From positions 186,001 to 250,000 of the forward strand of contig NZ_JAENHM010000025.1 of assembly GCF_016595245.1 (NCBI RefSeq): DNA of 64,000 nt, written 5' to 3'. Both the position numbers and the translations under genes were made by a program. Within the stretch, counting starts at the first letter, position 1. The number at the start of each line of letters is the position of its first letter. The notes beneath the pieces are model-generated. The model saw only the letters and a list, made by a program, of their open reading frames with translations, had not been told where the DNA came from and did no database searches. Origin of the DNA: Azospirillum endophyticum. Its GTDB lineage: Bacteria > Pseudomonadota > Alphaproteobacteria > Azospirillales > Azospirillaceae. Positions 56,514-64,000 of the stretch are shown piece after piece.

Positions 56514-58132
56514 TGGGTTTCGATATCGACGCCTGAGAAATTCTGATTGAACAGATTATTCGTATATTTCTTGACTTCTTTGCGATGCGCCACGGCGATA
56601 ATGGAATTTGCGATGGGGAACCATGGTATTTCCTGATGAAAAATGCGCTGTGCTTCTCGATAATGCGCAGCACGACGTTCCGGATCGCTGATGATCTTGG
56701 CCTTCGTAATCTGGTCTTCGAAATCCGGATTGCACCATCTCGCGATATTGGCGCCACCTGGACGCACGGCGCCGCAGTTCAGCAGAAAATACAGGAAGTT
56801 GTCGGGATCGCCGTTATCGCCGGTCCAGCCATAGATCACCATGTCCTGCTCGCCCTGCGTCACCTGACGGCGGTAGTTGCCCCAGCTTTCCGTCTTCAAC
56901 GTGACCTTGATTCCCACGCGCTCCAGGTTCTCCCGTATCATTTCGGCGGCGCGCTTGCCGTTGGGCAGGTAGGGGCGCGTGACCGGCGTGTACCAGAGAT
57001 CGAGGGTGAAGCCTTCAGGATAGCCAGCCTCGGTCAACAGGCTACGGGCGGTGCCGGGGTCGAAGGGATAGTCCTCGATGCCGTCATCATAGGACCACAT
57101 GCCGGGCGGGATCGGGTTCTTCGCCGGCCGTCCCCCGTTCTGATAGACGGCATCGACCAGTGTGCGCTTGTCGATCGCCAGAGTTATGGCCCGCCTGACG
57201 CGCAAATCGTCCAGCGGCGGCTTGCGCGTGTTGAACGCCATATAAGCGACATTCTGCCCGTCGCGCTGCTCGATCACCAGATTGGGGTCCTTCTCGATGA
57301 CTCCCAATTCGGCCGGGTTGGGAAATATCATCACATGGCATTCCCCGGACCGCAGCTTGTTCAAGCGCACCGCGATGTTCGGAGTGATCGAGTAGATCAG
57401 ATTGTCCAGCGGCTGGCGCCCCCGCCAATACCCGTCGAACGCCTTGTAGCGGATCGCCATGTCCTTCTGGTAGGACACCAAGCGAAACGGTCCCGTGCCG
57501 ATGGGCATCTCGTCGAACAGGGTCGGCCGGCCGCTCTTCATCAACGAGTCGGCATATTCGGCGGACTGAATCGAGAGGAAGGGCATGGCCAGATCAGCCA
57601 GGAAGGGGGATTCCGGGCGATTGAGGGTGATGCGGACCCTGTGGTCGTCCAGCTTCTCCACCGACTTCAATAGGTCCGGCAGCCCCATGTCCCTGAAGTA
57701 GTCATAAGTCGCAGGTCCGATATTGTGATAGGGATGATCGCTTGCCCGTTGTCGCTCTATGGTGAACAGAACGTCGTCGGCATTGAAAAAGCGCGTTGGA
57801 ACGAAAATCTCGTTCGAATGAAACGCTACGGACCGACGCAGATAGAAATCATACACCAACCCATCTTCCGAGATCGTATAGGATTCAGCCAGACCGGAGT
57901 TCGCGATCTGGCCATTGGGGCCGAATTCGACCAGATTATTGAAGATCGGCGTTATCGCATTCACGCTTGTTCCGGAAGTCGAGACTTGGGCGTTGAAGCT
58001 TTGGGGGTTTCCTTCGGTGCAGTAGACGAGCGACTTCTCGGCATGCGCGGAGCCAGAGATTCCTGCAAACCAGAAAAGAACAGCCAGACCCTTTGCAAGA
58101 CTCCGGGGTAAGGTCTTTAAAGGCAAAGGCAT
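56510..58132 (-). CDS. Peptide ABC transporter-type solute-binding protein (SBP_bac_5)
   Basis: A 540-residue periplasmic DppA/OppA-type binding protein with a Sec signal (cut near AHAEK, about residue 31). Family segments are LVYCTEGNPQSFN and GTGPFRLVSYQKD. No ABC permease or ATPase is encoded nearby; instead it begins directly after the stop of a histidine kinase (TAGATG) and overlaps the response regulator. It is probably a sensor component rather than a transporter component, though it might still serve a transporter elsewhere. Ligand may be a peptide or haem-like molecule. Confidence 0.93.
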   Translation of the reverse strand: MPLPLKTLPRSLAKGLAVLFWFAGISGSAHAEKSLVYCTEGNPQSFNAQVSTSGTSVNAITPIFNNLVEFGPNGQIANSGLAESYTISEDGLVYDFYLRRSVAFHSNEIFVPTRFFNADDVLFTIERQRASDHPYHNIGPATYDYFRDMGLPDLLKSVEKLDDHRVRITLNRPESPFLADLAMPFLSIQSAEYADSLMKSGRPTLFDEMPIGTGPFRLVSYQKDMAIRYKAFDGYWRGRQPLDNLIYSITPNIAVRLNKLRSGECHVMIFPNPAELGVIEKDPNLVIEQRDGQNVAYMAFNTRKPPLDDLRVRRAITLAIDKRTLVDAVYQNGGRPAKNPIPPGMWSYDDGIEDYPFDPGTARSLLTEAGYPEGFTLDLWYTPVTRPYLPNGKRAAEMIRENLERVGIKVTLKTESWGNYRRQVTQGEQDMVIYGWTGDNGDPDNFLYFLLNCGAVRPGGANIARWCNPDFEDQITKAKIISDPERRAAHYREAQRIFHQEIPWFPIANSIIAVAHRKEVKKYTNNLFNQNFSGVDIETQ

Positions 58133-60820
58133 CTACTGCTCCTGCGGGGCCGGCACTCCGGTCGGCGCTGCTATGTTATCAGTAGCAAATCGCCGTGGAA
58201 AGCGAATGGTGAAGCGAACCCCGGCGCCGGGAAGACTATCCACCGCAACCTTGCCCCCCAGGCGGTTAACCACAAGGTTGTAAACAATGTGCAGTCCCAG
58301 CCCGGTGCTGCCGATACCGCGCCGGGTTGTGAAGAACGGGTCGAACACGCGCGCCAGATCGGCCGCCGCAATCCCTTTGCCGTCGTCGGTATAGACCAGC
58401 TTCACCATGTCCGGACTTGGGGCCGTGGCCGCGATCAGCAGTCGGCCCTGCTGCCCTTCGCAATAGCCGTGGATGACCGAGTTCATCACCAGGTTCGTCA
58501 GGATCTGCGCCAGCACGCCGGGATAACCGTCGATCTCGATGACGCCCGGGCACTCCACCCTCAGACTGTGGCCGGCCCGGCGCCAGGAGGGGCTGAGGCT
58601 GGTCACCAGATCCTCCAGATAGGGCTTCAACAGGAAAAGCCGCCCTTCTCCGCTGGTCTGGTCGGCGGCAACCTGCTTGAAGCTCTGCACCAACTCGCCG
58701 GCCTGTCGCAGATTCAGCACCATCAGCCGTGCCACCTCATCCGCCGTCGCATGGAAATCCGCGAAATCGCCCCGGCGCAGGGTCCCTTTGCCAGCCAGCC
58801 GTCCGATCGCGGTCAGCCGGTCCTGCAGATGGGTGGCGCCCATCAGGGCATTGCCGAGCGGCGTATTGATCTCGTGAGCCACTCCGGCGACCAGCCCACC
58901 CAAGGAAGCCAACTTTTCCGCCTGGATCAGCTCGGCCTGCGTCTGGCGCAGATCCTCCAGGGCATTGTCGGCGCGCTCCTTCGCTTGGCGGGCCGCCTGT
59001 TCCCGCCGGCCGATCTCTTGGATGAAGAAGGCGGCGGCGCGGGCCATCGCGCCGAATTCATCCTGGCGACGGGTGCCGTCGATCGGGCCTGCCAGCGGGT
59101 CCTCCGCCAGCCGTGTCATCTGCCGCTGCAGGCGCAGCACCGGCCGGCTGATCGACCGTGCCACCACCGCTGCGGCGCCGCCGCCCAGCAGCAGGCCGAT
59201 GGTCGCACCGATGATCAGGATGCGGGTCAGCAACTCGCCGATCCGTGCAGCCTCGTCACGGAACGTCTCGTCCAACTGACGGGCCGTTTCGACCAGGGTA
59301 CCGGCATCACGGTCCATGGCGATCAGCAGCTGGTTCAAGCGGCGCAACCCTGCCGCCGTCCGGCCCAGACTGTCGCGCCAGTTGCGGATGGCCGACAGCA
59401 CCTCGTCCTGCAACAGCGGCGACATCGGGAGGCCGCGCACCGTCGCCAGCAGGGTTCCGGCATCGGCGACGATGCGGTCGGCTTCCTCGGCGTCGCGTAC
59501 GGCCACCGCCCCGGCCGCCCGCCGTCCCAGGCGCAAGGCGACGACGGCGACGTTCTGCGTCTCCTGCTCCGTGTCGTTGGCCTGGATGGCGTAGGCGATC
59601 AGTTGGACCACCTCGTCCTGGATCGCGGTGTAGCCGGTGGACTTCACCATCAGAATTCGGGCGGTCAACTCTTCGATGGCCGATGCCGCCGCCGCGCTGG
59701 CGCTCTGGGAAGCCTCGAGCGCCCGCTGCGCCGCGGTGGTGCGGACCTGAGCCCGATACAACGCCTCAAGCGGTGAACGCAGCGAGGGCAGCAGAGAGGA
59801 GAGATAGGTCACGTCGGGTTGGCGGTCCAGCGTTCCGGTCAGGACCAGGGCCCGCACCACCGGCAGCGTCCGGATGACCTGTTCCGCCAGCATCCTTTCT
59901 CCCAGGGGTCCTGCCGCGCCTCCGCTACGGGCCGCATCGTCGCCCCCCTGGGCCGCCGCTTGTGTCGCCGTTTCGAAGCGGTCCAGAGCGGCACCGCGTT
60001 CGCCCTGCGCCGCGCGCAGCTCGGCCACCGCTCCCCAGAGTTCGGCGACGTTGCCCGCATAGCGGGCGGCGGCTTCCTTCGCCGGATACCGGTCGACCAG
60101 CGGATCCGTTCGCCCCAGGGCGGCCTGGAGCCGGTCGGCCTTCGCCGCCAGCCGGTCGGTGGCGATGCGGAAATCGCCGACGGTCAAGGGGCGACCGCTC
60201 CCGATCGATCCGCTACCGAAGCCGAGGGCGGCAACATGCTGGGCTTCCGCACGCTGCAGGTCCAGCATCGCCTCCCGAAGCTCATGGGCACCGTCGACGA
60301 CGTCCCGGCTGTCGCGCAGGCGCCGGTCGGCTTCGGTCAGCGACCCCAGGGAATCGACATTGGCGGCATGTTGCCGTTCGCGGGCACGGTCGGTCAGCGC
60401 CATCAGGGTGGCGGCATGCAGGCCCATGTCCGCGACGGCGGCGTCGTTCGCCGCAGTCACCTGGATGAAGCTGCGCATCTGGTCGTTGTAGCGCTCCAAT
60501 ACCGCGGTCGCGCGTTCGACCTCCGGACGGTGGGCGCCGGCCGATCCCGCCCCGTCAAGCTGCCGCAATTCCGACGCCGCCGATTCCGCCATCTTTTCGA
60601 AGCGGTCGGCACGGCCGGCGCGGTCGTCCGCAGCCACCTGGAGATAGTCGATGCGCGCAGCCGTCGCCGCCAGCACATCGCGATAGACGGAACCGGCGAG
60701 CACCGCCGACTCATAAACCCGCTCGCTCCGGGCCAGCAGAAGCCCGCCGGCGACGGTGATCACCGCAGCGACTGCAACCGGAATTCCCCCGACCACGGCG
60801 ATGCGCGAGCGAATCCTCAT
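58133..60820 (-). CDS. Large sensor histidine kinase
   Basis: An 895-residue membrane sensor. One N-terminal helix (about 8-30), a long periplasmic helical region (about 31-535), a second helix (about 537-560, ILIIGATIGLLLGGGAAAVV), HAMP and coiled-coil, then the kinase core. The phospho-acceptor His649 is in VAHEINTPLGNAL, and the HATPase has DDGKGI and GSTGLGLHIVYNL. The unusually long sensor region would suit binding of a partner such as the periplasmic binding protein encoded by the next gene. Confidence 0.93.
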   Translation of the reverse strand: MRIRSRIAVVGGIPVAVAAVITVAGGLLLARSERVYESAVLAGSVYRDVLAATAARIDYLQVAADDRAGRADRFEKMAESAASELRQLDGAGSAGAHRPEVERATAVLERYNDQMRSFIQVTAANDAAVADMGLHAATLMALTDRARERQHAANVDSLGSLTEADRRLRDSRDVVDGAHELREAMLDLQRAEAQHVAALGFGSGSIGSGRPLTVGDFRIATDRLAAKADRLQAALGRTDPLVDRYPAKEAAARYAGNVAELWGAVAELRAAQGERGAALDRFETATQAAAQGGDDAARSGGAAGPLGERMLAEQVIRTLPVVRALVLTGTLDRQPDVTYLSSLLPSLRSPLEALYRAQVRTTAAQRALEASQSASAAAASAIEELTARILMVKSTGYTAIQDEVVQLIAYAIQANDTEQETQNVAVVALRLGRRAAGAVAVRDAEEADRIVADAGTLLATVRGLPMSPLLQDEVLSAIRNWRDSLGRTAAGLRRLNQLLIAMDRDAGTLVETARQLDETFRDEAARIGELLTRILIIGATIGLLLGGGAAAVVARSISRPVLRLQRQMTRLAEDPLAGPIDGTRRQDEFGAMARAAAFFIQEIGRREQAARQAKERADNALEDLRQTQAELIQAEKLASLGGLVAGVAHEINTPLGNALMGATHLQDRLTAIGRLAGKGTLRRGDFADFHATADEVARLMVLNLRQAGELVQSFKQVAADQTSGEGRLFLLKPYLEDLVTSLSPSWRRAGHSLRVECPGVIEIDGYPGVLAQILTNLVMNSVIHGYCEGQQGRLLIAATAPSPDMVKLVYTDDGKGIAAADLARVFDPFFTTRRGIGSTGLGLHIVYNLVVNRLGGKVAVDSLPGAGVRFTIRFPRRFATDNIAAPTGVPAPQEQ

Positions 60821-61009
60821 ATCCGCCCCGCCGTGCCGTCACCCGCGCGGGCTGCCCGGACCGGGCGCAGGGACGGGGTCCAGCATCGGAACAGGGCTGA
60901 TGAACGATCCGACACGACTGCTCCGCGCTCAGGACACAAATGGGCCTTAGCAGAGCAACAAACGGGCGCAAAGGGATAAATCCACATAAAAGAAAGTGGT
61001 AGCGCGAAG

Positions 61010-61027
61010 GGGGCGCATCGGCGCCCC
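61010..61027 (-). terminator. Possible terminator after choX
   Basis: A 7-bp stem GGGGCGC/GCGCCCC with a 4-nt loop, about 25 bp after the choX stop. No T-run on the minus strand, so weak. Confidence 0.35.
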
Positions 61028-61051
61028 GCTCCGCCCGGTCCGGTCGCCCGG

Positions 61052-62023
61052 TCAGGACTTGGACGTGACCCCGAGCTTCGTCTGCACGGCCGCCAGCCCG
61101 TCCTTGCCGTCGAAGGTGGTGACGCCGGACAGCCAGCTCTTCAGCACCTCCGGATTCTTCTTCAGCCAGGCCTTGGCGGCGGCGTCCGGCTTTTTGTTGC
61201 CGTTCATGATGTCGTCCATCACGGCATTTTCCATGGCCAGCGTGAAGGACAGGTTGGACAGCAGCTTGCCCACATTCGGGCATTCCCCGGCATAGCCCTT
61301 GCGCATGTTGGTGGAAACGGTGGCGCCGCCCAAATTGGGACCGAACCAGTCGTCACCGCCTTCGAGATAGGTCAACTCGAAGCTCTTGTTCATCGGGTGC
61401 GGCTCCCAGCCCAGGAAGACCACCCAGCCCTTGTTGCGCGTGGTGCGCTTCACCTCGGCCAGCATGCCGGCCTCGCTGGATTCCACCAGCTTGAAGTCCT
61501 TCAGGCCGAAGGCGTCGGCCTTCAGCATCTTGTCGATGATGAGGTTCCCGTCGTTGCCGGCCTCGATGCCGTAGATCTTGCCGCCCAGCTTGTCCTTGAA
61601 CTTCGCGATGTCGGCGAAAGTCTTCAACCCGGCCTCGGCCGCGTATTTCGGCACCGCCAGCGTGTATTTGGCGCCTTCCAGGTTGACACGCGTCACTTCG
61701 ACCGAGCCGTCCTCCAGAACCGGTTTGACGAAGGGTTCCATCGTCGGCATCCAGTTGCCGAGGAAGACGTCCAGCGACTTGGTCTTCAGGCCGGTGTAGA
61801 CCAGCGGCACCGATGACATGGTGGTGGTCGGCTTGTAGCCCAGCGCGTCCAGCGTGACCGAGGCGAGGGCCGTCGTCGCCGCGATGTCGGTCCATCCCAC
61901 GTCGCCGAAACGCACCGACTTGCAGGATGCCGGATCGGCGGCCATCGCTCCGCCGGCCCCCATCGCCGTGACGAGCACTGGGACGGCCGCCATCGTCCTG
62001 GCCAGGGTCTTCCATCCACTCAT
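61052..62023 (-). CDS. choX: Choline/betaine ABC transporter substrate-binding protein
   Basis: A 323-residue periplasmic protein of the OpuAC/ProX/ChoX type. The Sec signal is cut near AMAAD (about 29). The mature start CKSVRFGDVGWTDIAATTAL and internal VFLGNWMPTMEPFVKP and VVFLGWEPHPMN fit choline-binding ChoX, with the Trp/Tyr residues of an aromatic box. The ATG at 62023 has a CAGGAG site. It is divergent from betI, which separates it from choW and choV. Confidence 0.9.
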   Translation of the reverse strand: MSGWKTLARTMAAVPVLVTAMGAGGAMAADPASCKSVRFGDVGWTDIAATTALASVTLDALGYKPTTTMSSVPLVYTGLKTKSLDVFLGNWMPTMEPFVKPVLEDGSVEVTRVNLEGAKYTLAVPKYAAEAGLKTFADIAKFKDKLGGKIYGIEAGNDGNLIIDKMLKADAFGLKDFKLVESSEAGMLAEVKRTTRNKGWVVFLGWEPHPMNKSFELTYLEGGDDWFGPNLGGATVSTNMRKGYAGECPNVGKLLSNLSFTLAMENAVMDDIMNGNKKPDAAAKAWLKKNPEVLKSWLSGVTTFDGKDGLAAVQTKLGVTSKS

Positions 62024-62188
62024 GTCGCAAACTCCTGTTTCTTGTTGTTCGGTTCGCCCGGTCCGCTTCCGCGGCTCTGCCGTTTTCGTCATCGACGGAG
62101 CGGCGAAAATGGCGCATTTGTTGCGGCGCAAGCCAAGGTCCCGGTTGCAGGCGGCCTTGGCGGAACTGGACAGGAGACCGCGAGCCCC

Positions 62189-62764
62189 ATGCCCAAAGTC
62201 GGAATGGAACCGATCCGCCGCCGCCAGTTGATCGATGCGACCATCGCCTCGATGGGCGAGCATGGCTTGGCCGACACCACGGTCCAGACGATCAGCCGCG
62301 GGGCCGGCGTATCGCCCGGCATCATCCATCACTATTTCGGCGGCAAGGACGAGTTGCTGACCGCCACCATGCGCAGCATGCTGCAACAGCTGCGCGACGA
62401 CGCGACCCAGCGGCTGGCGACGGCCGACTCGCCGCGCGCCCGGCTGGAGGCGATCGTCGACTGCAACTTCGCCCCCGGCCAGTTCGAGCCGCGGGTGGTC
62501 GCGGCCTGGCTCGGCTTCTGGGCACAGGCACCGCACAATCCGGCACTGTCCCGGCTGCAGCGGATCAATGCCCGACGGCTGCATTCCAACCTGCTGCACG
62601 CCCTGCGCGCCCTGCTGCCGCCGGAACGGGCGGAGCGGGTTGCCGTCGGGCTTGCGGCGATGATCGACGGGCTGTGGCTGCGCTTCGCCCTGACCGGTGC
62701 CATCGACGGCAGCGCGGCACGCGCGGTGGCGCTCGGCTACCTCGATTCCGAACTGAGCGCCTGA
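62189..62764 (+). CDS. betI: BetI-type TetR regulator
   Basis: A 191-residue repressor. The N-terminal MEPIRRRQLIDATIASMGEHGLADTT and the recognition helix GVSPGIIHHYFGGKDELL are typical of BetI, the choline-responsive regulator of betaine synthesis. It starts divergently from choX and ends 2 bp from the convergent choW, so it probably controls choX and the choWV genes. No betA or betB genes are in the window. Confidence 0.9.
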   Translation: MPKVGMEPIRRRQLIDATIASMGEHGLADTTVQTISRGAGVSPGIIHHYFGGKDELLTATMRSMLQQLRDDATQRLATADSPRARLEAIVDCNFAPGQFEPRVVAAWLGFWAQAPHNPALSRLQRINARRLHSNLLHALRALLPPERAERVAVGLAAMIDGLWLRFALTGAIDGSAARAVALGYLDSELSA

Positions 62765-62766
62765 CC

Positions 62767-63690
62767 TCACCGCCGCCACCAGCGCCGCCTGGCCGTTCCG
62801 GCGGTGGCCCGGCGGCGGCGATCGGGGCCGAAACCCCGGCCGAAGCTCTGCGTGATGCGGTCGAGGACGACGGCCAGCAGGACGACGGCCAGCCCGCTCT
62901 GCACGCCGAGCCCGATGTCCAGGCGCTGGATGCCCTGCAACACCACGTTGCCCAGCCCGCCGGCGCCGATCATCGAAGCGACGACGATCATCGACAGCGC
63001 CATCATCATGGTCTGGTTTACCCCGGCCATGATCGACGGCAAGGCGTTGGGAAGCTGAATCTTGAACAGAAGCTGGTGGCCGCGGCAGCCGAAGGCGCGG
63101 CCGGCCTCCACCAACTCCGCCGGGACCTGCCGGATGCCCAGAGCCGTCAGGCGCACGGCCGGCGGCATGGCGAAGACCACGGTGGCGATGATGCCCGGCA
63201 CCCGCCCCAGCCCGAAGAACAGAACCGCCGGGATCAGGTAGACGAAGGCCGGCATCGTCTGCATCAGGTCGAGCAGGGTCTTGCCCACCCCGTCGGCGAT
63301 CTTGCTGCGTGCCATCCAGATGCCGAGCGGCACCCCGCCGATCAGGCTGAGCGCGGTGGAGGCCAGAACGAGCCCGAGGGTGGAGACCGTCGGTTCCCAC
63401 AGCCCCATCACGAAGATGCCGCAGAGCGACACCAGCGTGAACAAGGCGAACCCGCGCCCGACCCGCCAGAGGGCGACCGTCGACAGCACCAGCGCCAGCA
63501 GCCAGGGCGGCACTCCGAGCAGCAGTCCGTCCAGCGCCTCGCCCAGCCCGTCGACCGCGGCGGCGATGAGGGTCAGTGCCGGCTGCCCATGGTCGAGAAT
63601 CGCCGTCACCAGCCATTCGGAACCGCGGGCGATACCGCCGCCGATGGTCTCGCTCAGCCAGTCGATGTCGAGGATGGCGGCGTCAGCCAT
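62767..63690 (-). CDS. choW: Choline/betaine ABC transporter permease
   Basis: A 307-residue permease of the ProW/OpuAB/ChoW family with about seven or eight helices and the binding-protein-dependent loop (EAGRAFGCRGHQLLFKIQLP). The ATG at 63690 overlaps the end of the ATPase gene by 8 bp. It forms the membrane channel of the choline/glycine betaine importer. The C-terminus ends in a run of Arg. Confidence 0.92.
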   Translation of the reverse strand: MADAAILDIDWLSETIGGGIARGSEWLVTAILDHGQPALTLIAAAVDGLGEALDGLLLGVPPWLLALVLSTVALWRVGRGFALFTLVSLCGIFVMGLWEPTVSTLGLVLASTALSLIGGVPLGIWMARSKIADGVGKTLLDLMQTMPAFVYLIPAVLFFGLGRVPGIIATVVFAMPPAVRLTALGIRQVPAELVEAGRAFGCRGHQLLFKIQLPNALPSIMAGVNQTMMMALSMIVVASMIGAGGLGNVVLQGIQRLDIGLGVQSGLAVVLLAVVLDRITQSFGRGFGPDRRRRATAGTARRRWWRR

Positions 63691-64000
63691 GCCGCGCCTC
63701 GCGTCCGGCATCCTCGCCGCGGTCGAGCGCCGCCAGCAGCGCCGCCCGGGAAATCACGCCGACGAAGCGGCCATCCGCCTCCACCACCGGCAGCGGACAG
63801 GGCGCCGCGGCGACCCGGCCGAGAATCGCCGGGATCGGCGTGTCGGCCGCCACCGGCTCCAGCCCGAACAGGGCCGAGGCGCCATCGCCGGCGAGTACGC
63901 CGCGAAAATGGCCCGCCGCATCGACGCGGTAGCGGAACCGTGCAGGTTCGCCGGCAGTCCCGTCATCCGGCGGCCGGGCGAGATCGCGGGCCCGCAGCAC
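63683..64000 (-). CDS. choV: Choline/betaine ABC transporter ATPase, C-terminal part
   Basis: The visible 105 residues are the C-terminal part of a ProV/OpuAA/ChoV-type ATPase: paired CBS segments (TPIPAILGRVAAAPCPLPVVEADGRFVGVISR) that in this family sense osmotic or ionic strength. The frame stays open to the right edge, so the Walker motifs lie outside the window. It is translationally coupled to choW. Confidence 0.8.
   Translation of the reverse strand: MLRARDLARPPDDGTAGEPARFRYRVDAAGHFRGVLAGDGASALFGLEPVAADTPIPAILGRVAAAPCPLPVVEADGRFVGVISRAALLAALDRGEDAGREARHG

Noticed and set aside
62024..63616. Long N-terminal extension in frame with choX on the minus strand
   Set aside because: It runs antisense through betI and out of frame through choW; the signal peptide and ribosome site at 62023 mark the true choX start.

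Overview
The DNA is very GC-rich and densely coded, with short intergenic gaps, frequent 4-bp ATGA/GTGA gene overlaps and typical alphaproteobacterial families. It carries an uptake [NiFe] hydrogenase, copper nitrite reductase plus cNor, a form II CO-dehydrogenase-like Mo-hydroxylase, a BetI/choline uptake locus and a TRAP-TAXI system. This combination suggests a free-living or plant-associated Rhodospirillales bacterium, most likely Azospirillum or a close relative. That placement is an inference from gene content. No rRNA, tRNA, replication gene, phage or IS transposase was recognised, so chromosome and megaplasmid cannot be told apart.

Layout. 1-5.3 kb: end of an uptake-hydrogenase operon (hupL 5'-truncated, hupC), a small unknown gene and convergent hypF. 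5.4-7.5 kb: a small hydrophilic protein with a terminator, then a SulP-STAS transporter. 7.6-10.4 kb: type III polyketide synthase, ICMT-like methyltransferase and SDR, resembling alkylresorcinol loci. 10.4-11.1 kb: a short orphan transcription unit with an almost complete anti-16S Shine-Dalgarno, an inverted repeat pair and a DUF559 protein. 11.2-19.3 kb: the denitrification island (nirK, mog, norD, norQ, norB, norC on minus; norE, norF-like and a 51-residue membrane protein on plus), with Nnr/FNR-type TTGAC-N4-GTCAA boxes. A 275-bp MITE-like repeat sits between norQ and norD. 19.4-25.4 kb: a P-loop kinase-like protein, the kynU-kynA-kynB operon, a divergent aminotransferase, a YitT protein and a YchJ protein. 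25.4-30.5 kb: TetR regulator divergent from an RND efflux pair, then an orphan FNR-type box with a strong terminator (candidate sRNA). 30.5-37.0 kb: acyltransferase, NhaD-like antiporter, DUF1850 plus fused TRAP permease plus TAXI binding protein. 37.4-46.8 kb: coxS-L-M with accessory coxD, coxE, two XdhC/CoxI-type genes and a molybdopterin-binding/MobA-like fusion, interrupted by a DUF4160/DUF2442 pair. 46.7-49.1 kb: glutamine amidotransferase and periplasmic 5'-nucleotidase. 49.2-52.1 kb: two tandem paralogues of unknown function and a tyrosine-phosphatase-like protein with a palindromic promoter. 52.1-54.6 kb: second YitT protein, TumE/TumA-like toxin-antitoxin pair, threonine dehydratase-like enzyme. 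55.0-60.8 kb: a tightly packed histidine kinase, peptide-binding protein and response-regulator diguanylate cyclase operon. 61.1-64.0 kb: choline/betaine ABC uptake genes and betI.

The main themes are microaerobic and anaerobic energy metabolism (H2 oxidation, NO2-/NO reduction, CO-dehydrogenase-like oxidation), molybdenum cofactor handling and periplasmic sensing. The least explained parts are the paralogue pair at 49.2-51.3 kb, the kinase-SBP-cyclase operon, the orphan short transcript at 10.4 kb and the putative anaerobic sRNA at 30.4 kb.
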